In this document: positions 56,401 to 64,000 of the stretch, piece after piece
Layout of the letters: every line of letters starts with the position of its first letter
Position numbering within the stretch: position 1 is the first letter of the stretch
Source: Tautonia marina
GTDB taxonomy: Bacteria > Planctomycetota > Planctomycetia > Isosphaerales > Isosphaeraceae
Assembly (NCBI RefSeq): GCF_009177065.1
Contig: NZ_WEZF01000014.1
Location: 62,001-126,000, forward strand
Direction of reading: 5' to 3'
Length of the DNA: 64,000 bases
Position numbers and translations under genes: made by a program
The notes under the pieces: generated by a model
Told to the model about the DNA's origin: nothing
Database searches by the model: none
What the model saw: the letters and a program-made list of their open reading frames with translations, nothing else

Positions 56401-56754
56401 GAGCTTCAGGGCCACCCGGCGTCCGGCGCGTGGGTCGACGGCCCGGTAGACGACGCCGAAGCTTCCCCGGCCCAGCTCGCCCTCGATCTCGAACCGGCCA
56501 AACCGTCCTGGATGCCCGTCGAGCCCTGGCCATCCTCGTCCCCTCGGCCAGACGCGTTCCATCAGGCGGAGCACATCCATCTCTCCGAGGAGGGGCGGGG
56601 ATGCGTCGTTGTCCGGCTCCGGTTCCGACTCGGTGGGGGTTTTTCCTGAGGCGAGCCGCTCGTCGAACCGGGCGAGCCGATCGGCCAGCCGATCGTCGTC
56701 GGGGCCGGCCGGGCCGTCGGGAGCGTCATCCGGGGGCCGGGGATCGGGGCTCAT
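53416..56754 (-). CDS. Ser/Thr protein kinase with C-terminal WD40 repeats
   Basis: The 1112-residue protein starts at ATG 56754, overlapping the sigma-factor stop (ATGA). Residues ~87-355 are a kinase domain: GELGRGSFGVVY, VALKLP with the ATP Lys, VLHRDLKPSN (~208-217), VLDFGLAK (~238) and SAPYMAPEQ. A membrane helix near 390-415 (IVSVGLAITAGTIALLA) follows, then a linker and about ten WD40 repeats, seen in words such as VRFSPDGRWLASAG and VAFSPDGRTLA(S/G)A. The kinase should be active in the cytoplasm and the propeller outside or in the periplasm. Coupling with a sigma factor suggests one signalling unit, a known planctomycete arrangement. Confidence 0.93.
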   Translation of the reverse strand: MSPDPRPPDDAPDGPAGPDDDRLADRLARFDERLASGKTPTESEPEPDNDASPPLLGEMDVLRLMERVWPRGRGWPGLDGHPGRFGRFEIEGELGRGSFGVVYRAVDPRAGRRVALKLPRPEFLPDEEVRRRFFREAQAAAMLDHPNIVPLLEVGEESSIVYLVSPFCDGPTLAEWLADRPGPVDPIEAARIALMLATGVAHAHRRGVLHRDLKPSNVLLHRLDRPEADGLPFVPRVLDFGLAKLLDEPGGGSNSLTPLGSAPYMAPEQADPSLGRIGTQADVYGLGAILYATLCGRAPHAGRSALETLVNAARSRPTPPGRLRPDVPTALQAICLRSLAPRSADRYPDADALADDLRQWLDGSSPSGVRNGALLRNARNLARRPAAIVSVGLAITAGTIALLAARDQPEDRPGPAEARSVAEVAAKPEPLPGTARDEAAPSTEPAWWAYADDLVAARRALRRGNAREARKALDRHRPEPGTSPGPDFVWRLLDAQTRGHRPPLLGHREDVYHVRFSPDGRWLASAGKDGTVRLWDPGSGALLRTIQAHNDEVNGVRFSPDGRSIVTASDDGTARVFDLDAEGNAPRLVLDGHDDWVFGAEFSPDGRSLLTLDRAGAVLAFDAADGRPLGRWPIGLDQCEGFAVSPDGRGLAVVGYGSMLDLFDLKPGSGREFALARRPGSSGIVPADSRAQSYFGAAFAPDGRTLAAAGRGGIVDLFNSEAARAVGRLVAVGGSIQSVAFSPDGRTLAGATDDHAVWLWDVDQRRSIAALAGHTNRVWCVAFSPDGRTLASAGRDGSVRLWDPGRLGPVEGRVSVDSPSGIAFGPDGRSLLVLGPDGRIEAIDPQSGASLPRPKSPPAGAGGLAALAPDGRVSATLSADGTLTITPTDDRPNRSIPLVPGPAWRLGFSQDGRSLVAWSGGESAARIIEVATGTELGRVDPAARGLDISGLWAAADGSSLLVSTSYEPHRLEVSGPGRVDPAGETHPAWIDALVPSADDRHLIALGKSPTATLWDARSLRLLATLSGHRGAVLSAAFSPDGRTLATGGLGGAVLLWDVASHRELLRLVEPGGPPVSQLCFSADGSALAASSPSAEGNAWLRIWHAKATVSSN

Positions 56755-57359
56755 CCCTCGACCCCCTCCCCGGCCAGTTCGCCGCGGAGTCGGCGGATCG
56801 CCCGGAGCCAGCGCTTCCTGGCCGCGACGTTGGAGCAGCCGAGCCGACGCCCGAGTTCCTCGAAGGAGCACTCCTCGATGTGCCTCCAGAGCACCAGGCG
56901 CGCGTCCTGGTCGTCGAGCCGGCCGATCGCCTCCCGAAGCGCCCGCTCCTCGTCCCGGCGCACGGCCTTGGTGCCGGGAGACGGCGAGTCGATCGCCAGC
57001 GCCCGCACCCCATCCCGTTCGGCATGGATCGGCACCTCCCGATCCACGGAGCGCTTCTCGGTTCCCCGGAATTTGCGGACGGCGTGGGCGATCTGGTGTT
57101 CCAGGATGCTCCGGAGCCAGGCGAGGAGGTCTTCCGGAGACGTTCCCTGGAAGTGGTTGAACTGGCGGACGGCGACCATCATCGCCTCCTGCACCACGTC
57201 CGAGGCCCCTTCCTTGACGCGGACGGTCCTGCCCATGTTCCTCCTCGCCTCGGCGAGCAGGGCCGGCCGATGGGCCTCGATCGCCATGACACCGGCCCTG
57301 CCCTCCGGGGCAGCCCGGCGGACCTCTCCGTCTCGTCCCGGCGTGTTGGCAAGGCTCAT
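56751..57359 (-). CDS. ECF-type RNA polymerase sigma factor coupled to the kinase gene
   Basis: I use ATG 57359 (202 aa); ATG 57410 adds 17 residues. Region 2 is seen in LAEARRNM, ASDVVQEAMMVAVRQFNHF and LLAWLRSILEHQI; region 4 in LDDQDARLVLWRHIEE, SFEELGRRLGCS and ARKRWLRAIRRLR. It belongs to the RpoE/ECF class and lacks the extension seen in the sigma gene at 7720. The stop overlaps the kinase ATG by 4 bp, so they are translated together; the kinase may phosphorylate or regulate it. No anti-sigma factor is seen. Confidence 0.88.
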   Translation of the reverse strand: MSLANTPGRDGEVRRAAPEGRAGVMAIEAHRPALLAEARRNMGRTVRVKEGASDVVQEAMMVAVRQFNHFQGTSPEDLLAWLRSILEHQIAHAVRKFRGTEKRSVDREVPIHAERDGVRALAIDSPSPGTKAVRRDEERALREAIGRLDDQDARLVLWRHIEECSFEELGRRLGCSNVAARKRWLRAIRRLRGELAGEGVEG

Positions 57360-57648
57360 GAGCTGTCCCGGATCGTCGATGCCATCGGAACTCGTTTCGC
57401 CACCGAACATTTTGGCGCCCAGTCGCCGGGCGATCCACCGGAATCTCGCGCCGATCGGGCTGCGATGTCGAGAAATCTCGACGCGAAGGTTCAGGAATGC
57501 CGGCCGATGGGACTCTCTCCCACGTGGGCACTCCGACGCCGGAGATCAGGCGGACGGGGACCGTGCCCACGCGGCTCAATGCTCAGTCTCTGGAGGGAGA
57601 CCTCGGCGTCTCCCCCCAGGAAGCCTCCCAAGCCCACGGAGATTCACC

Positions 57649-58158
57649 ATGATGCGGCGCGTCCTTTGGGTCGTTTCCCTGGCCGGGTTCGTCCTGTTCG
57701 ATGCTCCAAGCGTGTTGGCCCAGCCTGAAGACACGTTCGAGGTGATGCTGGCCAAGGGGGTCGCCGTCGACCTGGAGGAGGACAGCGATGAAATCTTCTT
57801 CAAGGTCGATGGAGAGCATCGTCGCGGCCAGCCGGACGGCGACGGGGACTACATCCGCTTCGGGAGCAGCCACCCGACGACCCGCGAGATCAATCAGACG
57901 CTCTTCACAGACAAGGCGGCGGGCTACAGCACGACGTTCGAACTCTGGGAGCAGGATCGCGAGCCCGTTGATCCGCACGAGCATCTCGGCACGTGCAAGA
58001 TCACGATCAACGCCGCCGGCAGGATGGTGATCGAGCCGATCAAGGGGGTCGTGGTCAAGCCCGAGCCGGAGGACAACATGCTCGTCGTGACCTTCAACAA
58101 CACGGACGGATGCATTTATCAGTTGTATTTCAGGAAAATCCGGATCGAGGCGCCGTAG
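57649..58158 (+). CDS. Small secreted protein, unknown
   Basis: A 169-residue protein. MMRRVLWVVSLAGFVLFDA-PSVLAQ is a standard signal peptide with AxA-like cleavage. The mature part is acidic and probably all-beta, with DSDEIFFKVDG, CKITINAAGRMVI and NMLVVTFNNTDGCIY. Two Cys residues may form a disulfide. No domain is recognised. It is divergent from the sigma gene and followed by the PEP-CTERM gene after 150 bp. Confidence 0.65.
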   Translation: MMRRVLWVVSLAGFVLFDAPSVLAQPEDTFEVMLAKGVAVDLEEDSDEIFFKVDGEHRRGQPDGDGDYIRFGSSHPTTREINQTLFTDKAAGYSTTFELWEQDREPVDPHEHLGTCKITINAAGRMVIEPIKGVVVKPEPEDNMLVVTFNNTDGCIYQLYFRKIRIEAP

Positions 58159-58308
58159 CGCCGCCTCGCCGCCCTCAAGGCGTCTTCTGTCAAGGGCGGG
58201 CGGGGCAAGGTCAATGCGCCCCGCCCTGCTTCACTTCGGCCGCAAAACGCCGGATGGAGTTCTCTGCGGCACAGCTTCCAGGTCACCAAGAACAGATCGA
58301 GAAATTTG

Positions 58309-59175
58309 ATGAGCAATCTTCTGATTCGATTCCGAGTCCTCGGCCTTGCCTCGATCCTGTGGATTTTGGGCGGTTCCGCGGCCGACGCCGGGCTGCTTAC
58401 GGCGGGGGGAATCCTGACGAACGAATTCGACGGGACGAACCGGTTCCTCCGCCGCTACTCGTTCGACGGCCAGATGACCGATGAACTTCAATTGACGTTC
58501 GACGATGTCTACGGCCCCGGATTGTCGATGGCGGTCGTGGGCTCTCGCGTGTTCGTGGCCACGGGCGGGTTCGGCGGACTCAACGGCGGGCGGAACATCC
58601 TGGAGATCGACACCAATTCGGGGCTCGCGTCCTTCGCATTCGCCCACGGCGGGGCGCTGGACCCGGCCCCGAGGCTCACGGCGATCGGGTCGAACCTGCT
58701 GATCTACACGAAGCAATCCGGCACCGCCAACCTGCAGGAGTACACCGTGGGGGGATCCTTCGTCGGATTCTACGCCGTCCCGGACGTGTTCCCCTACAGG
58801 AACGCGGAGGACGTCGCGTACGCCAACGGCGAGATCTCCCTCTGGGGCAACGCCAACACGGGCGCAGACCCCATCGGGTTCTTCGAAGCGAAACAGGATC
58901 TGGAACTCGATCGTTCCTTCACCCCACCGGTCTCCGCCTCGCTCTTCGATATCGATGATATGAGCGGAGATCTCTGGATCATGAACGGTCGGCGGACCTT
59001 CCTTCGAGGTCGCGAAGGAGAAGGGTTCGACGGGCAGTTTCTCTCCACGAACAACGTCCAGGGGTTCGCCGTCCTCACGACGGTTGTCCCGGAACCGGGC
59101 ACGATCACCCTGCTGCTCTCCGGGTTGCCGTTCGTCGCGGTCGTCCTCTGGCGACGGTCGGCACGGAGGGCCTGA
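58309..59175 (+). CDS. PEP-CTERM secreted protein
   Basis: The 288-residue protein starts at ATG 58309 (a TTG three bases earlier is unlikely). A signal peptide ends near GGSAADA. The body is beta-rich, with propeller-like strands (TGGFGGLNGGRNILEID, ANGEISLWGN). The C-terminus VVPEPGTITLLLSGLPFVAVVLWRRSARR is a PEP-CTERM sorting tag: VPEP, hydrophobic helix, basic end, processed by an exosortase. It is probably an extracellular or polysaccharide-associated protein. No exosortase gene is in the window. Confidence 0.88.
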   Translation: MSNLLIRFRVLGLASILWILGGSAADAGLLTAGGILTNEFDGTNRFLRRYSFDGQMTDELQLTFDDVYGPGLSMAVVGSRVFVATGGFGGLNGGRNILEIDTNSGLASFAFAHGGALDPAPRLTAIGSNLLIYTKQSGTANLQEYTVGGSFVGFYAVPDVFPYRNAEDVAYANGEISLWGNANTGADPIGFFEAKQDLELDRSFTPPVSASLFDIDDMSGDLWIMNGRRTFLRGREGEGFDGQFLSTNNVQGFAVLTTVVPEPGTITLLLSGLPFVAVVLWRRSARRA

Positions 59176-59313
59176 CACCCGGTTGCCCCGGCCGGGACAC
59201 GAGCGTGGGGGGGCCCGATTTCCTGAGCTGGGCAATCGGGGCCGCCCGGCCCGCGCTCGCGGTCGATCGGGCCTCCGAAAGAGAAGACCGGACGGGCCGA
59301 GGGGAGCGTTCCT

Positions 59314-60465
59314 TCAGTCGGCCTGACTGGTGAGGCGCTGGATGTAGGAGACCTCCTCGGGGCGGTAGGGGGTGCCGTCGGGGTGGAAGATGTCGTGGAA
59401 CCAGACGGGGGGCTCGGAGGCGTAGGGGGTTTGCCAGGAATCCCAGGGGTAGATGGTGTTGGAGCGGCCGGCGACGAAGCCCCAGCAGTAGGCGCCGACG
59501 TCTTGATCTTTGAAGAAGCCGAGGACGGGGTCGAAGGTGCTGCCGTTGGGGCGGGCCATGAACTCGGTGCAGAGGAGGGGGCGGCCGTAGCGGCGGAGGT
59601 TCTCGACGCACTGCCGGGCGCGGTCGAGCGGGTCGTAGGTGTGGAAGGTGATGACGTCGGACTGGTCAAGCTGAACGCGCTCGGTGGGGGAAAGGCGGTC
59701 GGGGTCGGACCACTGGCCGATCCAGACGCCGGAAGTGAGCGGCTGGCTCGGATTGGCAGAGCGGGCCCAGGTGAAGGAGCGTTCGAGCAGTTCGAGGGTG
59801 CGCTCGCGCTTGCCTTCGGGCTCGCGGTCGAGCTTGTTGCGGCCGTAGGAGTTGTCGTTGGTGTTATCGGGCTCGTTCCAGAGGTCCCAGGCGTGGACGC
59901 GGGGGTCGTCCTTGAAGCGGGAGATGACGCCGACGGTGTAGGCCTTGAGCAAGTCTTCGCGATCGGGATTCATCAGGTCGTCGGCGCCGGGGGACTGGAC
60001 CCATCCGGAGTTGTGCACGCCGGGCTCGGGATCGCGCTGGGGGCCGAGCTTCGGGTGGGGGTCCCAGACGCTATCGAAGAGGACGAACATGACGCCGATG
60101 CCGTGGCGATCGGCAATCGTGAGGAACTGGTCGAGGCGGCCGAGGAAGCCGTCAGCGTCCTGTTCCCAGAGCAGGTGATGCAGATAGACGCGAATGCTGG
60201 TGAAGCCGAGATCTTCGGCCCAGGCGAGTTCGCGGTCGATGGTTTCGGGGTCGAAGGTGTCGGCCTGCCACATTTCGAGCTGGTTGATGGCGGTGCTCGG
60301 GTTGTAGTTGCAGCCGACGAGCCAGGGGAGGTCATCGTACCAGGCGTTCGCCTGCTCGGGGGTCCAGCGCTGGCGATCCTGGGCCTGAAGCTCCGTCGGG
60401 CCGACGAGCGCGAGGGTGAACGCAAGGAGGAGCAGATGCCGGAGCGGACGGAAGCGGGTGCTCAT
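59314..60465 (-). CDS. Secreted GH5-like glycoside hydrolase
   Basis: The 383-residue protein starts at ATG 60465 with a signal peptide ending LQAQ. The TIM-barrel shows GFTSIRVYLHHLLWEQD early, WDLWNEPDN (~190-197) with the acid/base Glu after strand 4, HTYD near strand 6, and LLCTEFMARP (~303) with the nucleophile Glu. This is the GH5/clan GH-A layout. The substrate (beta-mannan, beta-glucan or other) cannot be told by eye. The gene stands alone on the minus strand between plus-strand genes. Confidence 0.82.
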   Translation of the reverse strand: MSTRFRPLRHLLLLAFTLALVGPTELQAQDRQRWTPEQANAWYDDLPWLVGCNYNPSTAINQLEMWQADTFDPETIDRELAWAEDLGFTSIRVYLHHLLWEQDADGFLGRLDQFLTIADRHGIGVMFVLFDSVWDPHPKLGPQRDPEPGVHNSGWVQSPGADDLMNPDREDLLKAYTVGVISRFKDDPRVHAWDLWNEPDNTNDNSYGRNKLDREPEGKRERTLELLERSFTWARSANPSQPLTSGVWIGQWSDPDRLSPTERVQLDQSDVITFHTYDPLDRARQCVENLRRYGRPLLCTEFMARPNGSTFDPVLGFFKDQDVGAYCWGFVAGRSNTIYPWDSWQTPYASEPPVWFHDIFHPDGTPYRPEEVSYIQRLTSQAD

Positions 60466-60821
60466 GGAACCTCCAATCGGACGCCGACCCCGTGGTCGAT
60501 CGGGGGAGGAGCGTGGAGAGTCTTCGGAGATTCGATTCCTCGGCGATGGATGCGATCCGGGGTGGGGAGCCGGGAATCGGGGAATGCTCGGCCAAGGGTA
60601 TCAGGAGGATGGTGGCCGATCAACGCGCGAGGGATCGCACGGGGAGGGTCAGCGGCTGGAGCGATGGAATGTCAGTGAAAATCTGTTCATAAAATTTGAT
60701 CAATAATTCTTTGACAAGTTTCTTGACAGCTCCGGGGTCTGTCCTTTATAAGCGTCGAATCAGGCCGGATTGTCCCAGAATCTGGTTCTGAGCGGAGTGT
60801 TCCGGAATTCAAGAACCCTCA
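60466..60821. other. Intergenic region with a sigma-70-like promoter
   Basis: A 356-bp divergent gap between the glycosidase and lipoprotein starts. An AT-rich patch near 60676-60720 includes a first TTGACA at 60711-60716, and a clear -35/-10 pair follows at 60723-60751. Confidence 0.5.
60723..60751 (+). promoter_or_regulatory. Sigma-70-type promoter
   Basis: TTGACA (60723-60728) and TTATAA (60746-60751) are 17 bases apart, close to the bacterial consensus and unusually AT-rich for this genome. It points to the lipoprotein gene (start 60822) and possibly the DUF1559 gene at 61198. Confidence 0.65.
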
Positions 60822-61052
60822 GTGACGAGACGAATGCGCCAGCGTGCGACGCGAGCCTTGATGGTGATTGGGGCACTTGGGATGGTGCCGTGGTGGACGG
60901 GATGCGGGGAGTCAGAGCCCGCTCGCGAATACACGGTGCCCGAGGGTGCGACGGCCGAGGAGATCAGCCCCGGCGAGCCGATCACGCCACCCACCTACCG
61001 GGAGTCGTCTGGACTTCCTGGGCCTCCGCCAGGCCCTCCTCCCGTTCAGTAA
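60822..61052 (+). CDS. Small lipoprotein, unknown
   Basis: A 76-residue product from GTG 60822, or 72 from ATG 60834. A basic N-terminus and hydrophobic stretch end in a lipobox-like WWTGCG, so Cys would be lipidated. The short mature part is Glu/Pro-rich ([23 protein letters not shown]). It may be an anchor or spacer protein. It lies 145 bp before the DUF1559 gene on the same strand and may share the promoter at 60723. Confidence 0.6.
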   Translation: MTRRMRQRATRALMVIGALGMVPWWTGCGESEPAREYTVPEGATAEEISPGEPITPPTYRESSGLPGPPPGPPPVQ

Positions 61053-61197
61053 CCGAACGGGACAACGCTGTTTTTTTCCTCTCCATCCTCTCCACACGTC
61101 CTGCCTGCTGTTCGGTCGCCGGGCCCGATGGAAACGCATCGGTCGGGGACTGCTGCGCCATTTGCCAGACCATTCATGGACACGCGGAGGAATTCGC

Positions 61198-62265
61198 ATG
61201 AGAAGGAATCGTCGCGCCTTTACGCTCATTGAATTGCTGGTGGTGATTGCCATCATCGGCGTCTTGATTGCCCTGCTCTTGCCGGCGGTTCAGTCGGCCC
61301 GAGAGGCGGCTCGTCGCGCCCAGTGCACGAACAATCTGAAGCAGATTGCACTGGCAACGCACAATTATCATGATGTGAACAACACGGTGCCGTCCGGGAG
61401 TCTCTGGCCCTGCCCTGGCGCGGATGGGTGCTGGGGATGGGGGGCCGCGCCGTTGCTCGGGGTGCTTCAGTACATTGAGCAAGGCACCTTGTTTAACGCC
61501 TACAACGCCTCGCTGGGGGTGATGGGCAACACGACGGCCGCGCCGAACCTTTGGCTGGGGAATTCGACGGTCTTTAACACGTCGATTGCGTCGTTCATGT
61601 GCCCGTCGGACAGTCCGGAAGTGACCACGCCGGTGACGAACTACCTGGGGAACCTGGGTGGTCCGTTCGCGCTGGGCGGCTACAGTGGGACGATCATTCC
61701 GAGCCAGCATTCGCCGTGGGACTACCCGGCCGAGGAAACCGACCTGCTGAGCACGGCGAGGCCCGTTGGGTTCGCGGCCATGCGAGACGGGACCAGCAAC
61801 ACGGCCCTGTGGAGCGAGGGGATTACCGGCACGACGGGCAGTGTGACCACGGGGATGGGCCAGGGTGAGGCCCGAGGGGTTTTTACCTCGAACTTCAACA
61901 ACCGGACCCGATCGGTGGCGACGGTGATCGCGCTGCTCGGGACGTGTGATGCGCTTCCTCCCGGAACGGCGTCGATTCGGAATGACCGAGGGGTGGGATG
62001 GCAGTACACGTATCCCGGATACGTCAACAACCTGTACAACCACGTGGGCCCGCCCAACAGCCGGCGATGCACCAACGCGCCGCCGAACACCTGGTCGCTC
62101 GACCTCTGGGGCACGGAACCCCCGAGCAGTTTCCATCCGGGAGGGGTGAACCTGGCAATGGCCGACGGCTCGGTTCGCTTCGTCAAGGAAACGGTGAACC
62201 TGGAGACCTGGTGGGCGCTCGGGTCAAAGGCTGGTGGCGAGGTGATCAGCGCCGATTCGCTCTGA
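61198..62265 (+). CDS. DUF1559 protein with pilin-like N-terminus, copy 2
   Basis: The 355-residue product starts at ATG 61198 behind GGAGGAATTC, a strong site. [20 protein letters not shown] is a type IV prepilin leader (A before F, Glu at +5). [20 protein letters not shown] and the C-terminal [20 protein letters not shown] are DUF1559 hallmarks. The Cys pairs (CPGADGC) may form disulfides. It shares the N-terminal helix and DGSVRF end with the DUF1559 protein at 44051 but differs in the middle. A hairpin follows the stop. It is probably a surface pseudopilin. Confidence 0.93.
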   Translation: MRRNRRAFTLIELLVVIAIIGVLIALLLPAVQSAREAARRAQCTNNLKQIALATHNYHDVNNTVPSGSLWPCPGADGCWGWGAAPLLGVLQYIEQGTLFNAYNASLGVMGNTTAAPNLWLGNSTVFNTSIASFMCPSDSPEVTTPVTNYLGNLGGPFALGGYSGTIIPSQHSPWDYPAEETDLLSTARPVGFAAMRDGTSNTALWSEGITGTTGSVTTGMGQGEARGVFTSNFNNRTRSVATVIALLGTCDALPPGTASIRNDRGVGWQYTYPGYVNNLYNHVGPPNSRRCTNAPPNTWSLDLWGTEPPSSFHPGGVNLAMADGSVRFVKETVNLETWWALGSKAGGEVISADSL

Positions 62266-62663
62266 TCCGACCTTCTCGTGAAAGTTCTGATCAAAACGCT
62301 TTGACGACAAGCGTTTCTGGATGAGTGTACGGACCGAACGGTCGAGATCGCGCCAGCGCCGAGGGTCGGTGTCTGGCGCGATCTGTTTGCGCGGGTTGGA
62401 CTCGGCCGACTGTGCCCGGAAGCCAAAGAGGGGAGTTCCTGAACCCCAAGGTGATGCTTCGGCGGGGTTTGGGGTGTTGAGGATCGTGCCCGGCCCTTGC
62501 CGTCGAACGGGGAGAGTCACCATACTCTAACGATCTGAAGGTGGAAGGTGTTGGGATCGGGGGCACTCTGTTCGACCCGCCACCCTGGTTCCAGGCGAAC
62601 GTCATCCCAGGGAATTGGGGCTGGGTCGGCCCGGCGTGTTTGCGAAGATCGAGGAGCCCCAAG
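62266..62663. other. Intergenic region with a strong hairpin
   Basis: A 398-bp gap between two plus-strand genes. The hairpin at 62345-62384 is the main feature; a G-rich stretch follows, and GAGGAG precedes the next start. No gene is seen. Confidence 0.4.
62345..62384 (+). terminator. Long hairpin after the DUF1559 gene
   Basis: AGATCGCGCCAG (62345-62356) pairs perfectly with CTGGCGCGATCT (62373-62384), a 12-bp stem with a 16-base loop, 80 bases after the DUF1559 stop. No U-tract is visible, so it may be a rho-dependent or processing-type 3' end rather than a classical terminator. Confidence 0.5.
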
Positions 62664-63254
62664 ATGCGTCACGTGTGGAAGACCGTTTTCCGAGGGGTGT
62701 TCGGGGCGGTCCTGATGATGATGGCCGGTTGCAATGGGGGAGGGTCGGACGGATCGCCGACGGCGTCGGGAGCGGGGGGGAGTCCGCCGCCGCCGCCGCT
62801 GGTGGACCAGAACGCCCCGCCGGCGCCGCCGGTGGCCGGGGCTCCGGGAGAGGCTCCGGTGCAATTGCGCAGGACGATCGGGCAGACGACCGACGACGTC
62901 CGCGACTTCAACGCCGAGATGCAGAGCGGGCAAAACGTTCAGGTCTCGACCGGCAAGATTACGGCAAAAGATCCGATCACGCTGCAAGGCAACGCCTATG
63001 TTTCGATCATCGGACAGGCGGCCGTGTTGCAGATTCAGCACGCGGTGAACCTGTACAACGCCCTGAACGACCGCTATCCGGCCGATTTCGAGGAGTTCAA
63101 GCGCGAGATTCTCGACGCCAACGGCATCCGGTTGCCGCAGCTCCCGGCCTATCAGGAGTATGCGTACAAGGCCGACACGCACGAACTGGTGGTCCTGGAA
63201 TATCCCGACCGGATGGAGGCGCTCCGCGAACAGGTGCGGGGGGGAACTCCGTGA
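62664..63254 (+). CDS. Lipoprotein, unknown
   Basis: The 196-residue protein starts at ATG 62664 behind GAGGAG. The leader MRHVWKTVFRGVFGAVLMMMAGC ends in a lipobox with Cys for lipidation. A Gly/Pro-rich linker with PPPPPL follows, then a mixed domain containing VQVSTGKITAKDPITLQGNAY and VNLYNALNDRYPADFEEFKR, resembling the repeat-like region of type II secretion pseudopilin C-termini. It is probably an outer-membrane or inner-membrane anchored periplasmic protein. The FkbM gene follows after 142 bp. Confidence 0.65.
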   Translation: MRHVWKTVFRGVFGAVLMMMAGCNGGGSDGSPTASGAGGSPPPPPLVDQNAPPAPPVAGAPGEAPVQLRRTIGQTTDDVRDFNAEMQSGQNVQVSTGKITAKDPITLQGNAYVSIIGQAAVLQIQHAVNLYNALNDRYPADFEEFKREILDANGIRLPQLPAYQEYAYKADTHELVVLEYPDRMEALREQVRGGTP

Positions 63255-63396
63255 GGGAGGCGAGGCGGGGATTCGATCGTCTCGGAGCCGAACGATCGAG
63301 CGGTTTCTTCGTCAGACACACTCCCGAGCCCAGCATACGTTGCCGATTGCGGCGATTTCACGCCTCCGCCGACGGGGGCATTCTTGAGGGTCATCC

Positions 63397-64000
63397 ATGT
63401 CCGTGAAATCGAAAGTGGTCGAAGGAGTCCTGAAGCAGTTCCGGCGGCAGGGGCTTCAGATCACGCGGCTTCCGTTCCCGAACGATCATCCGCTGAATTT
63501 GCTGACCTTGCTCGCGGATCGGATTCCGCATACCGGGGCGGACTTTTCGCTGGTCCAGATCGGGGCCAACGACGGCGTCTCGAATGATCCGGTGCATGAC
63601 CTGATCATTGAGCGCGGGTGGTCGGCCTTGCTGGTCGAGCCGTTGACGGATGCGTTTGATCGCCTGAAAAAGACATACGAGAACGTCGATCATGTTCAGT
63701 GCGTCAACTGCGCGATCGGTCATACCGACGGCACGATGACCCTCTGGCGGGTGGCCGAGGCTCCGGGCAGTCCGGCAAGCCGTTGCACGTCGTTTTCGAG
63801 AGCGGTGCTGGCCAAGCAGTATCGGAGCATTCCGAACCTGGAGAGCCGGATTCAGCCGATCGAGGTGCCGTCGTTCACGTTGCAGACGTTGCTGGAGCGT
63901 TGCAAGGTCGGCCGGATCGACCTGTTGCAGATTGATACCGAGGGGTTTGACTTCGAGGTGATCAAGATGATGTTCTCGACCCCGATCCGGCCGGGAATCA
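63397..64000 (+). CDS. FkbM-family methyltransferase (truncated by window end)
   Basis: The frame from ATG 63397 (after TTGAGGG) runs open to the window edge, giving 201 residues. The family is shown by SLVQIGANDGVSNDP (the SAM motif I variant G-A-N-D-G), ALLVEPLTDAFDRLKKTY and CVNCAIGHTDG, then LLQIDTEGFDFEVIKMM. FkbM-type enzymes methylate hydroxyls on sugars or small molecules; this one may act on a surface glycan. The C-terminus is missing. Confidence 0.88.
   Translation, partial: MSVKSKVVEGVLKQFRRQGLQITRLPFPNDHPLNLLTLLADRIPHTGADFSLVQIGANDGVSNDPVHDLIIERGWSALLVEPLTDAFDRLKKTYENVDHVQCVNCAIGHTDGTMTLWRVAEAPGSPASRCTSFSRAVLAKQYRSIPNLESRIQPIEVPSFTLQTLLERCKVGRIDLLQIDTEGFDFEVIKMMFSTPIRPGI

Noticed and set aside
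56755-57579. N-terminal extension of the kinase-WD40 frame upstream to 57579
   Set aside because: It runs antiphase through the sigma gene and is Arg/Gly-rich; the ATGA overlap start at 56754 is far better.

Overview
The window looks like a chromosome segment of a GC-rich planctomycete, most like the Isosphaera/Tautonia group. That placement is inferred from gene content: two DUF1559 prepilin-like proteins, an ECF sigma factor with a long TPR tail, a sigma factor translationally coupled to a Ser/Thr kinase with WD40 repeats, a PEP-CTERM protein, DUF362, DUF4058 and DUF6702 proteins, and zinc-ribbon membrane proteins.

Layout. 1-593: intergenic, with the edge of a short-repeat array and a 115-bp hairpin repeat. 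594-7618: a YIP1-like gene broken by one amber codon, an alpha/beta hydrolase lacking a nucleophile serine, a small CxxCH protein, a DUF6702 protein and two tandem GntP-type permeases. 7720-13988: sigma factor with TPR tail, cytochrome bd oxidase (cydA-cydB), and a lycopene-cyclase-like membrane protein whose frame runs into cydB from the opposite strand. 14271-20184: small membrane proteins, a membrane-anchored kinase, a short hybrid-cluster protein and a sulfotransferase. 20185-22031: about 1.8 kb with no convincing gene. 22032-33609: SWIM-SNF2 helicase, AAA ATPase and DUF4276 (Toprim-like) protein, then two polysaccharide/nucleotide-sugar gene runs joined by 4-8 bp overlaps. 33659-48440: mostly housekeeping or secreted proteins (LRR, DUF434, methyltransferase, DUF362, DUF4058, two vWA paralogues, DUF1559, di-haem peroxidase, SurE). 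48441-51170: an accessory island with a short-repeat array, a hairpin cluster, a second copy of the hairpin repeat, an AT-richer toxin-tip/immunity-like pair, an IS630 transposase tail and an RHS core fragment. 51173-57359: HicAB, PPK2, and the kinase-WD40/sigma pair. 57649-64000: secreted proteins, a GH5-like glycosidase, a DUF1559 protein, lipoproteins and a truncated FkbM methyltransferase.

The two most interesting units are (1) the SNF2 - AAA ATPase - DUF4276 set, whose last two genes overlap each other and then overlap a glycosyltransferase gene, resembling ATPase+Toprim defence modules, and (2) the RHS graveyard at 49.4-51.1 kb, where a nuclease-like toxin tip starts exactly at the edge of a mobile-looking hairpin repeat and is followed by a 4-bp-overlapping candidate immunity gene. 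All functional statements come from motif and family recognition by eye; no database search was run.
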